Positions 33,356 through 42,313 of a stretch of DNA of 64,000 nucleotides are shown piece after piece. The notes under the pieces are model-generated. The model made no database searches, was not told the DNA's origin, and saw nothing but the letters and a program-made list of their open reading frames with translations. This stretch comes from Bacteroidota bacterium (GTDB taxonomy: Bacteria > Bacteroidota > JABWAT01). The stretch covers positions 1 through 64,000 of the forward strand of contig JAKLJL010000007.1 of assembly GCA_023151185.1 (NCBI GenBank), written 5' to 3'. Positions within the stretch are counted from its first letter, which is position 1, and each line of letters starts with the position of its first letter. The translations under genes were made by a program, and so were the position numbers.

Positions 33356-34129
33356 TTAAAATCCAAAAGCGGTAAATCCGCCGTCGACAGCCAGACACTG
33401 GCCGGTAATGTAGGAAGCAGCCGGCAGGCAAAGGAAAACTGCTGCCCGGGCGACTTCCGCCGGATCTGCCACCCGTTTCATCGGAGTTCTGGCCAGAACG
33501 TCCTTCAGCCAGTCCGGATTCGAAAGTACCGCTTCGGCCATTGGCGTCCGGGTATACCACGGGGCAACAGCATTCACCCGGATGCCGTCAGCAGCCCATT
33601 CAACGGCCAGGTTTTTCGTCATCTGGATCAGGGCTGCTTTTGTCATCGCATAGGGAACACCGCTTCTGAGGGCCGTTAACCCGCCAACCGAGGCAATATT
33701 GACAACGGCGGAGGATGGAGACTGTTTTAAAACGGGATAAATCTGCCGGGTCAGGGAAAATGCTGAAGCCAGGTTGACTGAGAATATCCGGTTGATTTCT
33801 TCCTCGGAATACTCTCCTGCTTTTTTCCGGATATTCATTCCGGCATTGTTGATCAGCACATCCAGTGTTCCCATCATCCTGATGCGGTCCACCAGCCCGG
33901 ACAGGCTTTCCGGATCAGAAACATCGCAGGGAAATCCGGAAACAGAATATCCGGATTCGGTCCAACGGGCTACCTTTTCTTCGAGAACAGCCTGTGTTCG
34001 GGCAACAACCAGTACGTCGGCTCCCAGGGCAAGCAGTTCAGTAACAATGGCTTCCCCGATTCCTTTGGTTCCGCCGGTAACAACTGCTTTTTTATTCTTC
34101 AGAGTCCAGGGTGAGAGGTCAGGTTTCAC
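33356..34129 (-). CDS. Short-chain dehydrogenase/reductase
   Basis: A 257-residue classical SDR. It has the cofactor motif TGGTKGIG (about 19-26), NNAG (about 95-98), an active-site Ser in NIASVGG and YAMTK (Tyr and Lys). The C-terminus [15 protein letters not shown] is typical of tropinone-reductase-like or 3-oxoacyl-ACP-reductase-like enzymes. The Arg in ARTQ after beta-2 favours NADPH. Substrate unknown. First gene of the leftward SDR-MnmM-PAQR operon. Confidence 0.88.
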   Translation of the reverse strand: MKPDLSPWTLKNKKAVVTGGTKGIGEAIVTELLALGADVLVVARTQAVLEEKVARWTESGYSVSGFPCDVSDPESLSGLVDRIRMMGTLDVLINNAGMNIRKKAGEYSEEEINRIFSVNLASAFSLTRQIYPVLKQSPSSAVVNIASVGGLTALRSGVPYAMTKAALIQMTKNLAVEWAADGIRVNAVAPWYTRTPMAEAVLSNPDWLKDVLARTPMKRVADPAEVARAAVFLCLPAASYITGQCLAVDGGFTAFGF

Positions 34130-34163
34130 AGTGCAGATTCAGATTGATAATTTGAGTTTGGGT

Positions 34164-34196
34164 CAAAAAAAAGGCAACCCAACCGGATTGCCTTTC
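34164..34196 (-). terminator. Rho-independent terminator of the CoA-transferase gene
   Basis: On the reverse strand AAAGGCAA (34188-34195 complement) pairs with TTGCCTTT (34170-34177 complement) around a 10-base loop and is followed by a run of Ts, 30 bases after the CoA-transferase stop. Confidence 0.85.
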
Positions 34197-34224
34197 AAAA
34201 ATACAACCAAAACCCGTGAATTGC

Positions 34225-35505
34225 TTACCAGAGACGGCGTCCGAACCGGTCGAAGGTGGCTTTATCGAGTGCTTCCCGGTGATCGGGGTGGGCAATCTGG
34301 GTTAATGCTTCTGCCCGCTGCCGGTTGTTTTTACCGAAAAGCTGAACAATTCCCCACTCAGTTGCCACATAATTGACCTGAGCACGGGTGGTTACAACAC
34401 CGGCACCAACTTTAAGAGTCGGGACAATTTTTGATTCACCCCGTTTGGTGGTCGAAGCCAGTGCAATGATGGGTTTACCGCCTTCAGAGAGGGCAGCCCC
34501 GCGGATAAAGTCGACCTGGCCGCCAACCCCTGAGAACATCCGGGTTCCAATCGAGTCTGAGCTGATCTGACCGGTCAGATCTACTTCGATACAACTGTTA
34601 ATAGCCGTAACTCTTGGGTTTTTCCGGATCACGGCAGTATCATTCACGTAGGCGATATCACACATGGCGATTAACGGATTGTCATCCATAAAATCCCACA
34701 GTTTTTTCGTCCCGTTGGCAAAACCGGAGACAATTTTACCAGGGTGGGTTTTCTTCCGGTTATTGGTGATAACCCCTTTATGAACCAGGTCAACAACACC
34801 GTCAGAAAACATTTCGGTATGGATACCGAGATCTTTGTGATTGGCCAGTTTTTTCAGAACCAGATCCGGGATGGCCCCGATTCCCATCTGCAGAGTTGCA
34901 CCGTCCTCGATGACACCGGCAATGTGGGAAGCAATTTTTTCAGCATTCGGATCATCATCGTCGATCTTATGTTCAGGAAGCGGATCGTTAACCTGAACAA
35001 GGGCGTCAAACCGGGAAATATGAACGAAGCCGTCGCCATGGGTTCTCGGCATATTCGGGTTCACCTGGGCTATGACATGTTTGGCAGTCTGCACTGCAGC
35101 ACGGGCGGTATCAACCGACGTTCCCAGTGTTACAAAGCCGTGCTTATCCGGCGGGGAAACGTGAACCATCGCCACATCGATCGGCAAAATTCCACGGCGG
35201 AACAGAAGCGGTACATCAACCAGATGGATGGTCATGTTGTCTGCACGGCCTTCATTCACCGCCTGGCGAAGATTTGCAGCCATAAAAAGGCAGTTTGCCC
35301 TGAAATTCTCTTCCATACCCGGGGCGGCATACGGTGCGACCCCTTCGGTATGCAGATGGACGACCTCGACATGCTTCAGTTCAGGAGCACGGGCTGACAT
35401 GGCGTTGATCAGCCGGGTAGGGGTTGCGGCAGCACCTTGAATAAACACCCGGTCCCCGCTTTGGATGATGGAAACTGCTTCTTCGGCAGTAACGTATTTT
35501 ATCAT
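34225..35505 (-). CDS. Acetyl-CoA hydrolase/transferase (4-hydroxybutyrate CoA-transferase family)
   Basis: A 426-residue CoA-transferase. The likely catalytic Glu is in GIHTEMFSDGVVDL (near 242), and the CoA-binding FSGVGGQVDF loop (near 333) is intact. QMGIGAIPDLVL is also family-typical. Length and order match Cat2-type acetate or butyrate CoA-transferases, moving CoA between acyl groups in fermentation; the acyl specificity cannot be read. Monocistronic, with its own terminator. Confidence 0.9.
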   Translation of the reverse strand: MIKYVTAEEAVSIIQSGDRVFIQGAAATPTRLINAMSARAPELKHVEVVHLHTEGVAPYAAPGMEENFRANCLFMAANLRQAVNEGRADNMTIHLVDVPLLFRRGILPIDVAMVHVSPPDKHGFVTLGTSVDTARAAVQTAKHVIAQVNPNMPRTHGDGFVHISRFDALVQVNDPLPEHKIDDDDPNAEKIASHIAGVIEDGATLQMGIGAIPDLVLKKLANHKDLGIHTEMFSDGVVDLVHKGVITNNRKKTHPGKIVSGFANGTKKLWDFMDDNPLIAMCDIAYVNDTAVIRKNPRVTAINSCIEVDLTGQISSDSIGTRMFSGVGGQVDFIRGAALSEGGKPIIALASTTKRGESKIVPTLKVGAGVVTTRAQVNYVATEWGIVQLFGKNNRQRAEALTQIAHPDHREALDKATFDRFGRRLW

Positions 35506-35659
35506 AAAAAACAGTCCTTTTTCTTCATTAAAACAGCATTTTCAGCGGTAAACCAGGCTGAACAGCACCGGAATGCCTGCGATTGAATAACGAAGATAAA
35601 GTTACAAATGTCTGAATTTGGGTTCAATTTCAGCGGACTTTGAATCAATTAACAATCCG

Positions 35660-35956
35660 TTAGAGTTTGGGAAGCAGAGTCACCACGGTTGCACCGGCAC
35701 CCGAAGAATCGCCGGTTGCCAGATGCCAGGATACTGCAAAATCACACCGGGAGAGGAGAGAATGAACGGTTTTCCGGAGGGTTCCGCTTCCCCTTCCGTG
35801 GATAATCCTGACAAGGAGAATGTCTTTTTCCCGGCAGAGTTCCAGATAATCGGGAATCAGGGTTCCCAGATCCTTGGGTGAAAACAAATGCAGGTCCAGG
35901 GTCCCGTCAATGGGGAGTTCAAGTTCATCGGGAATACCGTCATCAGAAGAAATCAT
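35660..35956 (-). CDS. Smr-domain protein
   Basis: A 98-residue Smr (small MutS-related) protein. LDLHLFSPKDLGTLIPDYL and the signature RIIHGRGSGTLRKTVHSLL match the domain, whose HGxGxG loop gives nicking or RNA-cleaving activity in studied members. An upstream in-frame TTG at 36001 would add 15 residues; the ATG at 35956 was taken as the safer start. It lies about 70 bases after the PHP-glycosyltransferase gene on the same strand. Confidence 0.8.
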   Translation of the reverse strand: MISSDDGIPDELELPIDGTLDLHLFSPKDLGTLIPDYLELCREKDILLVRIIHGRGSGTLRKTVHSLLSRCDFAVSWHLATGDSSGAGATVVTLLPKL

Positions 35957-36025
35957 GTTGATTCCGATATCTGCAGGTTCTATTCCGGTCGGAAGGGGCA
36001 AACGGACCCTGCATACCTGACCCCC

Positions 36026-38413
36026 TTATCTGTGTGCCCAGAAGTTCAGATAAATCTGTTCCCAGCTCTGGGTTTCGGCATAATTCCGGGCCATTACCGA
36101 CATCTCCTGCCGCTGAACGTCATTTCTGAGCAGGTCAATCAGGGCTGCTGCCAGACTTGCGGGGTTTTTGGCTTCGGTGACAACACCGGTAACCCCATCC
36201 TGAACAATGTCCTTCGGCCCGCCGACGTTACTGACAATGGCCGGAATTCCGCTTGCGAGCGATTCCAGCACCACATTTCCAAAGGTGTCGGTCGTACTCG
36301 GAAATAAAAACACATCCGCCGATGCGAAACTCCGGTACAGAGTTTCCCCGTTCACGAACCCGGTAAAAACGGTTTTGGTACCGGCCAGTTCTGCTTTTAA
36401 CTCCTTCATGTAAGGACCGTCACCTACAATCACCAGTGCCGAGCCGGGTACAGCCTGCTGAACTTTTTTCCAGACTTCGGGAAGCAGGTCCAGGTCTTTT
36501 TCACGGGCAACCCGGCCCACATAAATCACTTTTTTCTCCCCGTTCAGTCCCCAGGACTCAAAGGCAGCGGGACTTCTTTTCGAGGGGTGAAAGGCCTGAA
36601 GATCAGTTCCATGCGGGAAAAGTTTCATCCGGGCGGGATCAATGCCTTTTCTCAGGAGCTGGTTCCGGTAATGGGAACTGGGCACATAAACCAGATCAGC
36701 CTGTCCGTAGAACCAGTTCATATACGTCCAGGCAAGATCTTCCATCGCCTTGTCGCCGGTATAATACTTCACGTAGCCTGGAAAATCGGTGTGGTAAATC
36801 ATGGTTACCGGCAGGTTCAGAATTTTAGCAGCCCACATGGCAGCCAGTCCAACTGTTCCCGGCGTAGAAATGATGATTTCAGTAAATCCGTTCCGTTCAA
36901 AATAATCCACCATTTCAAGAAACGGCGGAAAGGCTATGGTAAAGGAATCATTCTGGGGTAGTTTGAAATCACCCACCGGCTTAAAATTTTTCAGCGGAAG
37001 TCCGTGATCCTGAACTTCGTCGTGGGTACAGGTGATGATTTCAATGGCGTGCTGTTTGGAGATCCCGACTTCAACCATTTTTCTGATTACAACGGCAACC
37101 CCGTTTACGTCGGTAAAGGTATCGGTGACCCAGGCTTTTTTGGGAGACGGTTCATCCTGCGGATCCCGCTTCAGGAATTCCCGGGTAACCAGCTTGAAAA
37201 ACGTCCGGCTTTTGCTGTAGTGGGCATACGAAATTAAGTAGGGAACCATGCCAATCCCGATCGGAATAATGGAGGATAAACTCTGTACCGATCCAAATAT
37301 AGAGCCTTCCGAGATTTTTTTCACGGCTTTGCGGAAAAACCGGAACAGGAGTTCATTGGTTACCCGGTTGGCCACCTCAAAAGTTCTGGCATTTAGCTCC
37401 CGGTTTTTCTTCGGGTCCAGAATATTTTCATCCCGGCTCCAGGCGTCATTCAGTTCAGTCAGGTTAACCATCAGATACTGTTTGAAATCTTCCTGGGATT
37501 TCTTCCCTCTCAGCCGGTTGATTACAAAGGTTAGCTTATCCCTGACAGTTAAACCGGCCTCTTCGTCTCCGACGAATCCGGAAACCACATCAAGGGCTTT
37601 CCCTGAACCTGCTTTCCCTCCGAAGTATTTACTGCGGTAGTAAGAGAAAATGGTGTAATACAGGCCATGGGCAAAACTGACCGAAGTTTCGGGCACACAA
37701 ACGGCATCCGACCGGCCTGCGGCAATTCCCTGAAGAAAACCCTGTACAGAATCAGCTTCCCTCACCCAGGTATATCCCCGGGCAATAAACAGCCCGCTGT
37801 GATCATCCGACCCGCCGGTAAGTCCCTTTTTCCAGCCGGCCGGAGGAAGCGGCAACCGGGAAAAGCGGTCCGTCAGGTTCTGATAAGAGTCTGGAGTGAG
37901 GGAGCCGACCACCTCTCTGACAAGCCGGTTTTCGGCTTCATTGCCCTGCCCGTTGGCGACTTCAAGAACATCAAATAAAAGCAGGCATTTCCGGACGGTA
38001 TCCACAGACAGCTTCCCTGCCACATCATATAACAGATGGGCACAGGCATGGAGAATTTTTTCCTGCCGGCAATACCCCAGCAGATCGTAAACGTTTTCCC
38101 GCAGGTGATCCAGATCAGCAAACTGCTTTTCGGTGATCCCGTAGACCGGGACATGAATTGCACACCCGTCTTCCGGAAACCAGGTGGTAAGTTCTGCACT
38201 GATAAACACATCGGGCAAATGGGCAATTTCAAGCACCCCGTTCAGGGTATCATGATCGGTTATGGTAACAAAATCCATTCCCCTGCGTTTGCAGGTTTCA
38301 TACAGAAACCTCGGTTCGGTATACGATTCGGGAGCCCCGATCTGGCGCAAAAGCCATTCGGCCGGTTTGTCTGAATATTTTGAATGAATGTGGAGGTCAG
38401 CTTTTTTAAGCAT
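36026..38413 (-). CDS. PHP phosphoesterase-glycosyltransferase (GT4) fusion
   Basis: A 795-residue two-part protein. The N-terminal half (about 1-300) is a PHP domain with metal-binding motifs DLHIHSKYSD, ITDHD, HACAHLL and GGSDDHSG. The C-terminal half (about 398-795) is a GT-B family 4 glycosyltransferase with TDTFTDVNGVA, YVGRVAREKDL, FPSTTDTFGNVVLESLASG and VTEAK. The domains are joined by a helical linker. It may build a glycan or glycolipid while hydrolysing a phosphate; the pairing order is inference. No signal peptide. Both active sites look intact. Confidence 0.88.
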   Translation of the reverse strand: MLKKADLHIHSKYSDKPAEWLLRQIGAPESYTEPRFLYETCKRRGMDFVTITDHDTLNGVLEIAHLPDVFISAELTTWFPEDGCAIHVPVYGITEKQFADLDHLRENVYDLLGYCRQEKILHACAHLLYDVAGKLSVDTVRKCLLLFDVLEVANGQGNEAENRLVREVVGSLTPDSYQNLTDRFSRLPLPPAGWKKGLTGGSDDHSGLFIARGYTWVREADSVQGFLQGIAAGRSDAVCVPETSVSFAHGLYYTIFSYYRSKYFGGKAGSGKALDVVSGFVGDEEAGLTVRDKLTFVINRLRGKKSQEDFKQYLMVNLTELNDAWSRDENILDPKKNRELNARTFEVANRVTNELLFRFFRKAVKKISEGSIFGSVQSLSSIIPIGIGMVPYLISYAHYSKSRTFFKLVTREFLKRDPQDEPSPKKAWVTDTFTDVNGVAVVIRKMVEVGISKQHAIEIITCTHDEVQDHGLPLKNFKPVGDFKLPQNDSFTIAFPPFLEMVDYFERNGFTEIIISTPGTVGLAAMWAAKILNLPVTMIYHTDFPGYVKYYTGDKAMEDLAWTYMNWFYGQADLVYVPSSHYRNQLLRKGIDPARMKLFPHGTDLQAFHPSKRSPAAFESWGLNGEKKVIYVGRVAREKDLDLLPEVWKKVQQAVPGSALVIVGDGPYMKELKAELAGTKTVFTGFVNGETLYRSFASADVFLFPSTTDTFGNVVLESLASGIPAIVSNVGGPKDIVQDGVTGVVTEAKNPASLAAALIDLLRNDVQRQEMSVMARNYAETQSWEQIYLNFWAHR

Positions 38414-38519
38414 GGAGCCTTTGCAGGGTGTTTAACTGACTGCAAAGGTCGGGCAGGAAAATAACCGGAATAGAACGTGAGTGTTAACCGGATGTGAAGT
38501 TTTCCCGGCAGAAACCGGT

Positions 38520-39680
38520 TCAGTAATAATCGACAAAAACCTGCTTGCGGTAAGAAATCAGAAGATCGGTCAGATCCCGGATCAGGTTTTTACGGATGGA
38601 CATGGTTTTGGGAAGAAGCGGATTCTGGTAAAACTGGTTGATCTGCAGCCCCACCAGAAACCGGATCCGGTCGGCAGCCATCAGCTCTTTTGCCAGAAGG
38701 GCTGCCCCGTCACTTCCTGACGGAAGCCGGTAAAAATCTCCGCCGGAATCCTTCAGATACTCCAGTGCCCGGGCAATGGTTACAATACCTTCGGTCAGCA
38801 GATCCAGTCCGTCCAGTCTCCCGATGGGCGGGATGTCACGGGTCATGGTTCCGGGAAGGGTTTCGATTTCCTGATCCAGATACCGGGCGATGATATTGCC
38901 CGAAGTTCCGCCACAGACAACCTTCCGACCGTCATAGGCCAGAACCCGTTCGGCAACAGCACGGTCCATACCCGGATCAACCGGCGGACCGGTGAAAACC
39001 ACCAGCCGTTTTTTATCCCTGACATAAATTCCGGTAAAGGTCGCATCATCCCCGATCTGGTTCCGGTAATAGATCCGGGTTTGTTTAAGCACTTCCAGAA
39101 CCAGTTTCCGAACATTCCGGTCACCGGTAATCAGATGGCCTTCCACGAACCGGGCTATTTCCTTCCAGCCCCAACCAAAGTTCATCGTCGTGCCCATCCC
39201 GGCATATAACACGCCATCGGTCATCATCCCAAGAAAATCACCCCGGGAAAATTCACCTTCTGCAATCCGGACTTTCTTTCCCAGAATCAGTTCTTCTCTG
39301 ACCGGAAGTTCTGTCAGACTGCCTTTGTGGATCCAGATGGTGGACGGATTATCAAAATTGACCAGTTGAAACCGGTTGGACTTATGCCGGATGTCGATAA
39401 AGGTAAAAGTGGCATATCCGATTTTCCGGACTTTGCAGACCGGCAGGGTCCCGATCATGGTCCGCACGACTTCGGTCAGTTCAACTTCGTTTTTCAGCAG
39501 AGTCAGAATGATATCCGAAGTCATGGTCGCCAGAATATTAGCCTTGACACCAGAACCCAGACCGTCTGATAAAACCAGAAGAGTCCGGTCGTCATTTTTA
39601 AACAGTTTAAACCGGTCACCGCACAATTCCTCGCCGGTTTTGCAGAGACTTTCTCCGAAAACATCAAAATAGTACGACAT
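38520..39680 (-). CDS. SpoIIE-type PP2C phosphatase of a hydrogenase-type regulatory set
   Basis: A 386-residue SpoIIE/PP2C serine phosphatase. Metal-binding Asp residues are seen in LSDGLGSGVKANILA, MMTDGV and GDDATFTGIYV, so it should be active. This subclass (starting FDVFGESLCKTGEELCGD) usually lies in [FeFe]-hydrogenase clusters with a PAS protein and a thioredoxin-like ferredoxin, exactly the neighbours here. It overlaps the PAS gene stop (TGATG). The target is unknown. Confidence 0.85.
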   Translation of the reverse strand: MSYYFDVFGESLCKTGEELCGDRFKLFKNDDRTLLVLSDGLGSGVKANILATMTSDIILTLLKNEVELTEVVRTMIGTLPVCKVRKIGYATFTFIDIRHKSNRFQLVNFDNPSTIWIHKGSLTELPVREELILGKKVRIAEGEFSRGDFLGMMTDGVLYAGMGTTMNFGWGWKEIARFVEGHLITGDRNVRKLVLEVLKQTRIYYRNQIGDDATFTGIYVRDKKRLVVFTGPPVDPGMDRAVAERVLAYDGRKVVCGGTSGNIIARYLDQEIETLPGTMTRDIPPIGRLDGLDLLTEGIVTIARALEYLKDSGGDFYRLPSGSDGAALLAKELMAADRIRFLVGLQINQFYQNPLLPKTMSIRKNLIRDLTDLLISYRKQVFVDYY

Positions 39681-40186
39681 CAGACCGAGTCCTGTCTGAG
39701 CATGGTGGCAACCCGCAGCAGGCTGACTTTGGTTTCGGCTGTGGTTTCACCCAGCAGGCCGGCGATTTCCTGGGCAACTTTCATTTGCCGGTCGACAACC
39801 TGATTTACCTCTTCGAGGGTTTTCTGTTTCAGCCGCTGAAGTTCATTTTTCTGCTGCCACTCATGAGTCAGATCCACCATAATGGCAGCAATAATTCCCT
39901 CTTTCCGGATGGGGAACATGACCTTTCTGACATAAAGCTGATAGGCGGGATATTCCTTCTCCACCGCCCGGATGACCAGATCCTTTTCCCAGACCATGGT
40001 GAATTCATCGGCATCATCCAGAAACCCGGAGGCCTTTTTCCCGATCAGATCCTGAGGTTCCAGATTCAGCATTTTGCAGAAAGCCGGATTGACGAGGCGG
40101 ATGGTCAGATCGGTTTCTACGGCAATCAGTCCGTTGGGATCATATTCCCAGAGAAGCTGCCAGAGGGTTTTATTCGGGTTGTTCAT
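39680..40186 (-). CDS. PAS-domain protein with coiled-coil tail
   Basis: A 168-residue protein with one PAS domain (about 15-110, GLIAVETDLTIRLVNPAFC and MLNLEPQDLIGK). It has a helical tail (QRLKQKTLEEVNQVVDRQM, then VAQEIAGLLGETTAETKVSL) typical of PAS proteins in hydrogenase clusters. There is no kinase domain. It probably senses redox or a ligand and signals to the adjacent SpoIIE phosphatase. The start overlaps the ferredoxin gene by 17 bases with GGAG upstream. Confidence 0.85.
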   Translation of the reverse strand: MNNPNKTLWQLLWEYDPNGLIAVETDLTIRLVNPAFCKMLNLEPQDLIGKKASGFLDDADEFTMVWEKDLVIRAVEKEYPAYQLYVRKVMFPIRKEGIIAAIMVDLTHEWQQKNELQRLKQKTLEEVNQVVDRQMKVAQEIAGLLGETTAETKVSLLRVATMLRQDSV

Positions 40187-40469
40187 GAGGGTCTCCAGAC
40201 TGTTTCCGGATGGCGGGAAGGAGTTGGGATTGAAATTTTTTCCGGATGGTTTCGGGATTGATTCCGGTGATTTGCTTTTTCCCGGCCTGCAGGACGATAC
40301 CTTTTGTACACGGGCCCAGACAGAAGGCGCCTTTCAGAACCACCTGATCCTCAACACCTGCTTCCCTGAGCAGTTCCCTGAGAACCGGCAGCACACCATA
40401 AACCCCAAACTGATGACAGGCTGAACCCATACACAGCGAAATAACGACTTTTCCGGAATCCTGATCCAT
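40170..40469 (-). CDS. Thioredoxin-like [2Fe-2S] ferredoxin
   Basis: A 99-residue protein with the four cluster ligands of NuoE/Shethna-type thioredoxin-fold ferredoxins: Cys13 and Cys18 (CMGSAC), Cys50 and Cys54 (CLGPC). It resembles the small ferredoxin next to HydA-type hydrogenases. It is the first gene of the ferredoxin-PAS-SpoIIE operon. It should carry one electron; its redox partner is not in this window. Confidence 0.88.
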   Translation of the reverse strand: MDQDSGKVVISLCMGSACHQFGVYGVLPVLRELLREAGVEDQVVLKGAFCLGPCTKGIVLQAGKKQITGINPETIRKKFQSQLLPAIRKQSGDPHEQPE

Positions 40470-40572
40470 AGTCCATCCTGATTTCAGGACAGCAATTTAC
40501 GACATTTATGTCTTTTTATGGGTGAGGATTTGATTAGAAGGGGAAGCGGGGGCATTTCCCTCACAGTCTACC

Positions 40573-42066
40573 TCATTTGATCAGCAGGACTTTAACGGTT
40601 TGGATGCGGAAGCCAAGCTGAAACCGGGCCAGATAAACCCCGGCTGAAAGGTCGGTACCCGAAAGTGCAATCCGGGTGGATCCTTTTTCAACCGGCACCT
40701 TTTTTTCCGGACCCACTCTCTGCCCGGTCAGGGTAAAAAGTTCGAGAATTCCCTCTCCCGGCACATCAGACGTGACCAGAAGAGTGGCTGCCGGATTGAA
40801 CGGATTGGGATACACCTCCAGACGGAATCCACGCGGGAGCGACTCAGGATCAGTTACCGCCACCGGATCGGCTGCAGGAAACAGGTACATCAGAACATCG
40901 TCAGCCAAAGCCCTCCAGTTCCCCCAGGAGTGGCTTTCATTGACTTCAATATACCGGTACTCATATCCTTTTTCCTTTAAGTACACCGACTCCATTTCAC
41001 GGGCTTCTTCCTGGGTATCATAAATGACACCGGTTGTCATGATCAACTTTACCGGCAGTTTCTCTCCCGAAAAAAGTGAAAAAATTGACCGGTTATACCA
41101 GAAGGCCGGCGAATTAATCCCGATCAGACCGAACAGATCCGGCCGCTTGGCAGCAAAATATGCCGAAATCAGTCCGCCCATCGAGGTTCCTAAAATTCCT
41201 CTTGAACCGGGTTCCGGTTTTGTTTTGTAAGCCCCGTCTACAGCAGGAACCAGTTCTTTGCAGACAAAGTCCACAAACTTGTCATTCAGGTTATATTCCG
41301 CCATCCGGCGGTTATCCGATGAGTTTGAAGGATTTCTGGGGTCAATATAAACAGCGATCATGGGGGTGATTTTACCGGCAGCAATCAGGTTATCCAGCAC
41401 AATCACCATGGACCCCATTTCATCAGCAGCATACTCGTGACCATCGGTAATATAGAGCACGGGAAGCCCTGAAAGGGTTCCATATCCGTTTGGCGTAAAT
41501 ACTTTATAATTAACTGCATAACCCAGGTAAGAACTGGTCAGTTTAAAATTAGAAGACAGGATTCCCCGGGCAGTACCCGGCTTCAGGGTAATCCACTCAC
41601 TTTTCATCCAGGCTGGCATTCTGATCTCTGAATTGTACCCGTAGCCGCCAAGCTGTTTATCCGGATTGTTGGGGTCAACCATCCAGGTACTGTTGACTAT
41701 CAACTGGTAATCCAGACGGGCATCCGGCGGAAAGGTAGTTTCATAAACCCAGATATCCGTCAGGCCTGATTTTTTAAGCGGCCAGGTTTTGCTCCAGAAT
41801 TCGGTAAAATCTCCGGCCACTGAAACAGAGGATGCCGTGCCTTTATATAGAAAGGCGGCCTGACTTCCCATCCGGAACGGAATCTGCTTCTCAGATTTCA
41901 ACAGGTTCCAGAAAGCAGAGGCCCTGGAATTCCTGGATGCGGCATCCGTCAAAGCCCCGATTACGGTCAGGGAATCTTTAAACTGGCTGTAGGAGGTGAT
42001 GGTTTGGGCAGCAGAAGGCCCTGAAAACAACAGTGCAAATCCGAAAAAAATAAATCTGGCCGGCAT
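40573..42066 (-). CDS. Secreted esterase (enterochelin-esterase-like) with sorting domain
   Basis: A 497-residue protein with a signal peptide (MPARFIFFGFALLFSG...AAQ), an early-set beta domain (AAFLYKGTASSVSVAGDF), an alpha/beta-hydrolase esterase domain and a C-terminal type A sorting domain (VYPNPFNPAATLLV). The nucleophile is in LGTSMGG and the His in ESHSWGNW, as in Fes/feruloyl-esterase D-type enzymes. Probably cleaves ester bonds of a polysaccharide or siderophore outside the cell. The start at 42066 gives the signal peptide. Confidence 0.85.
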   Translation of the reverse strand: MPARFIFFGFALLFSGPSAAQTITSYSQFKDSLTVIGALTDAASRNSRASAFWNLLKSEKQIPFRMGSQAAFLYKGTASSVSVAGDFTEFWSKTWPLKKSGLTDIWVYETTFPPDARLDYQLIVNSTWMVDPNNPDKQLGGYGYNSEIRMPAWMKSEWITLKPGTARGILSSNFKLTSSYLGYAVNYKVFTPNGYGTLSGLPVLYITDGHEYAADEMGSMVIVLDNLIAAGKITPMIAVYIDPRNPSNSSDNRRMAEYNLNDKFVDFVCKELVPAVDGAYKTKPEPGSRGILGTSMGGLISAYFAAKRPDLFGLIGINSPAFWYNRSIFSLFSGEKLPVKLIMTTGVIYDTQEEAREMESVYLKEKGYEYRYIEVNESHSWGNWRALADDVLMYLFPAADPVAVTDPESLPRGFRLEVYPNPFNPAATLLVTSDVPGEGILELFTLTGQRVGPEKKVPVEKGSTRIALSGTDLSAGVYLARFQLGFRIQTVKVLLIK

Positions 42067-42313
42067 GGTAATTCCGATTGGTTGGGAAGTACGAAGGTAA
42101 CCCCGGGGAAATCCGGATTCAACTGGCATTAATTGCCCTGTGCCCGGGCCCCGGTTCCACCCGCTGGCGAATTCAGAAAAATTGGATTAAATTTGCAGAC
42201 TTCACACAGAAAAGTATCCGCCGATGAAAATCTGATTTCTTTCAAACAGGTAAAAATTAACAGCCGAACCACCCGGTTCCCGGCTTTTTTATCCGCACTT
42301 TCAGAAAGAAATT

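Noticed and set aside
34744-35397. A 217-residue frame opposite the CoA-transferase gene
   Set aside because: Shadow of a well-supported gene, no RBS or family features.
38520-40469. A complete [FeFe]-hydrogenase operon
   Set aside because: No hydrogenase catalytic subunit or flavoprotein subunit is present on either side.
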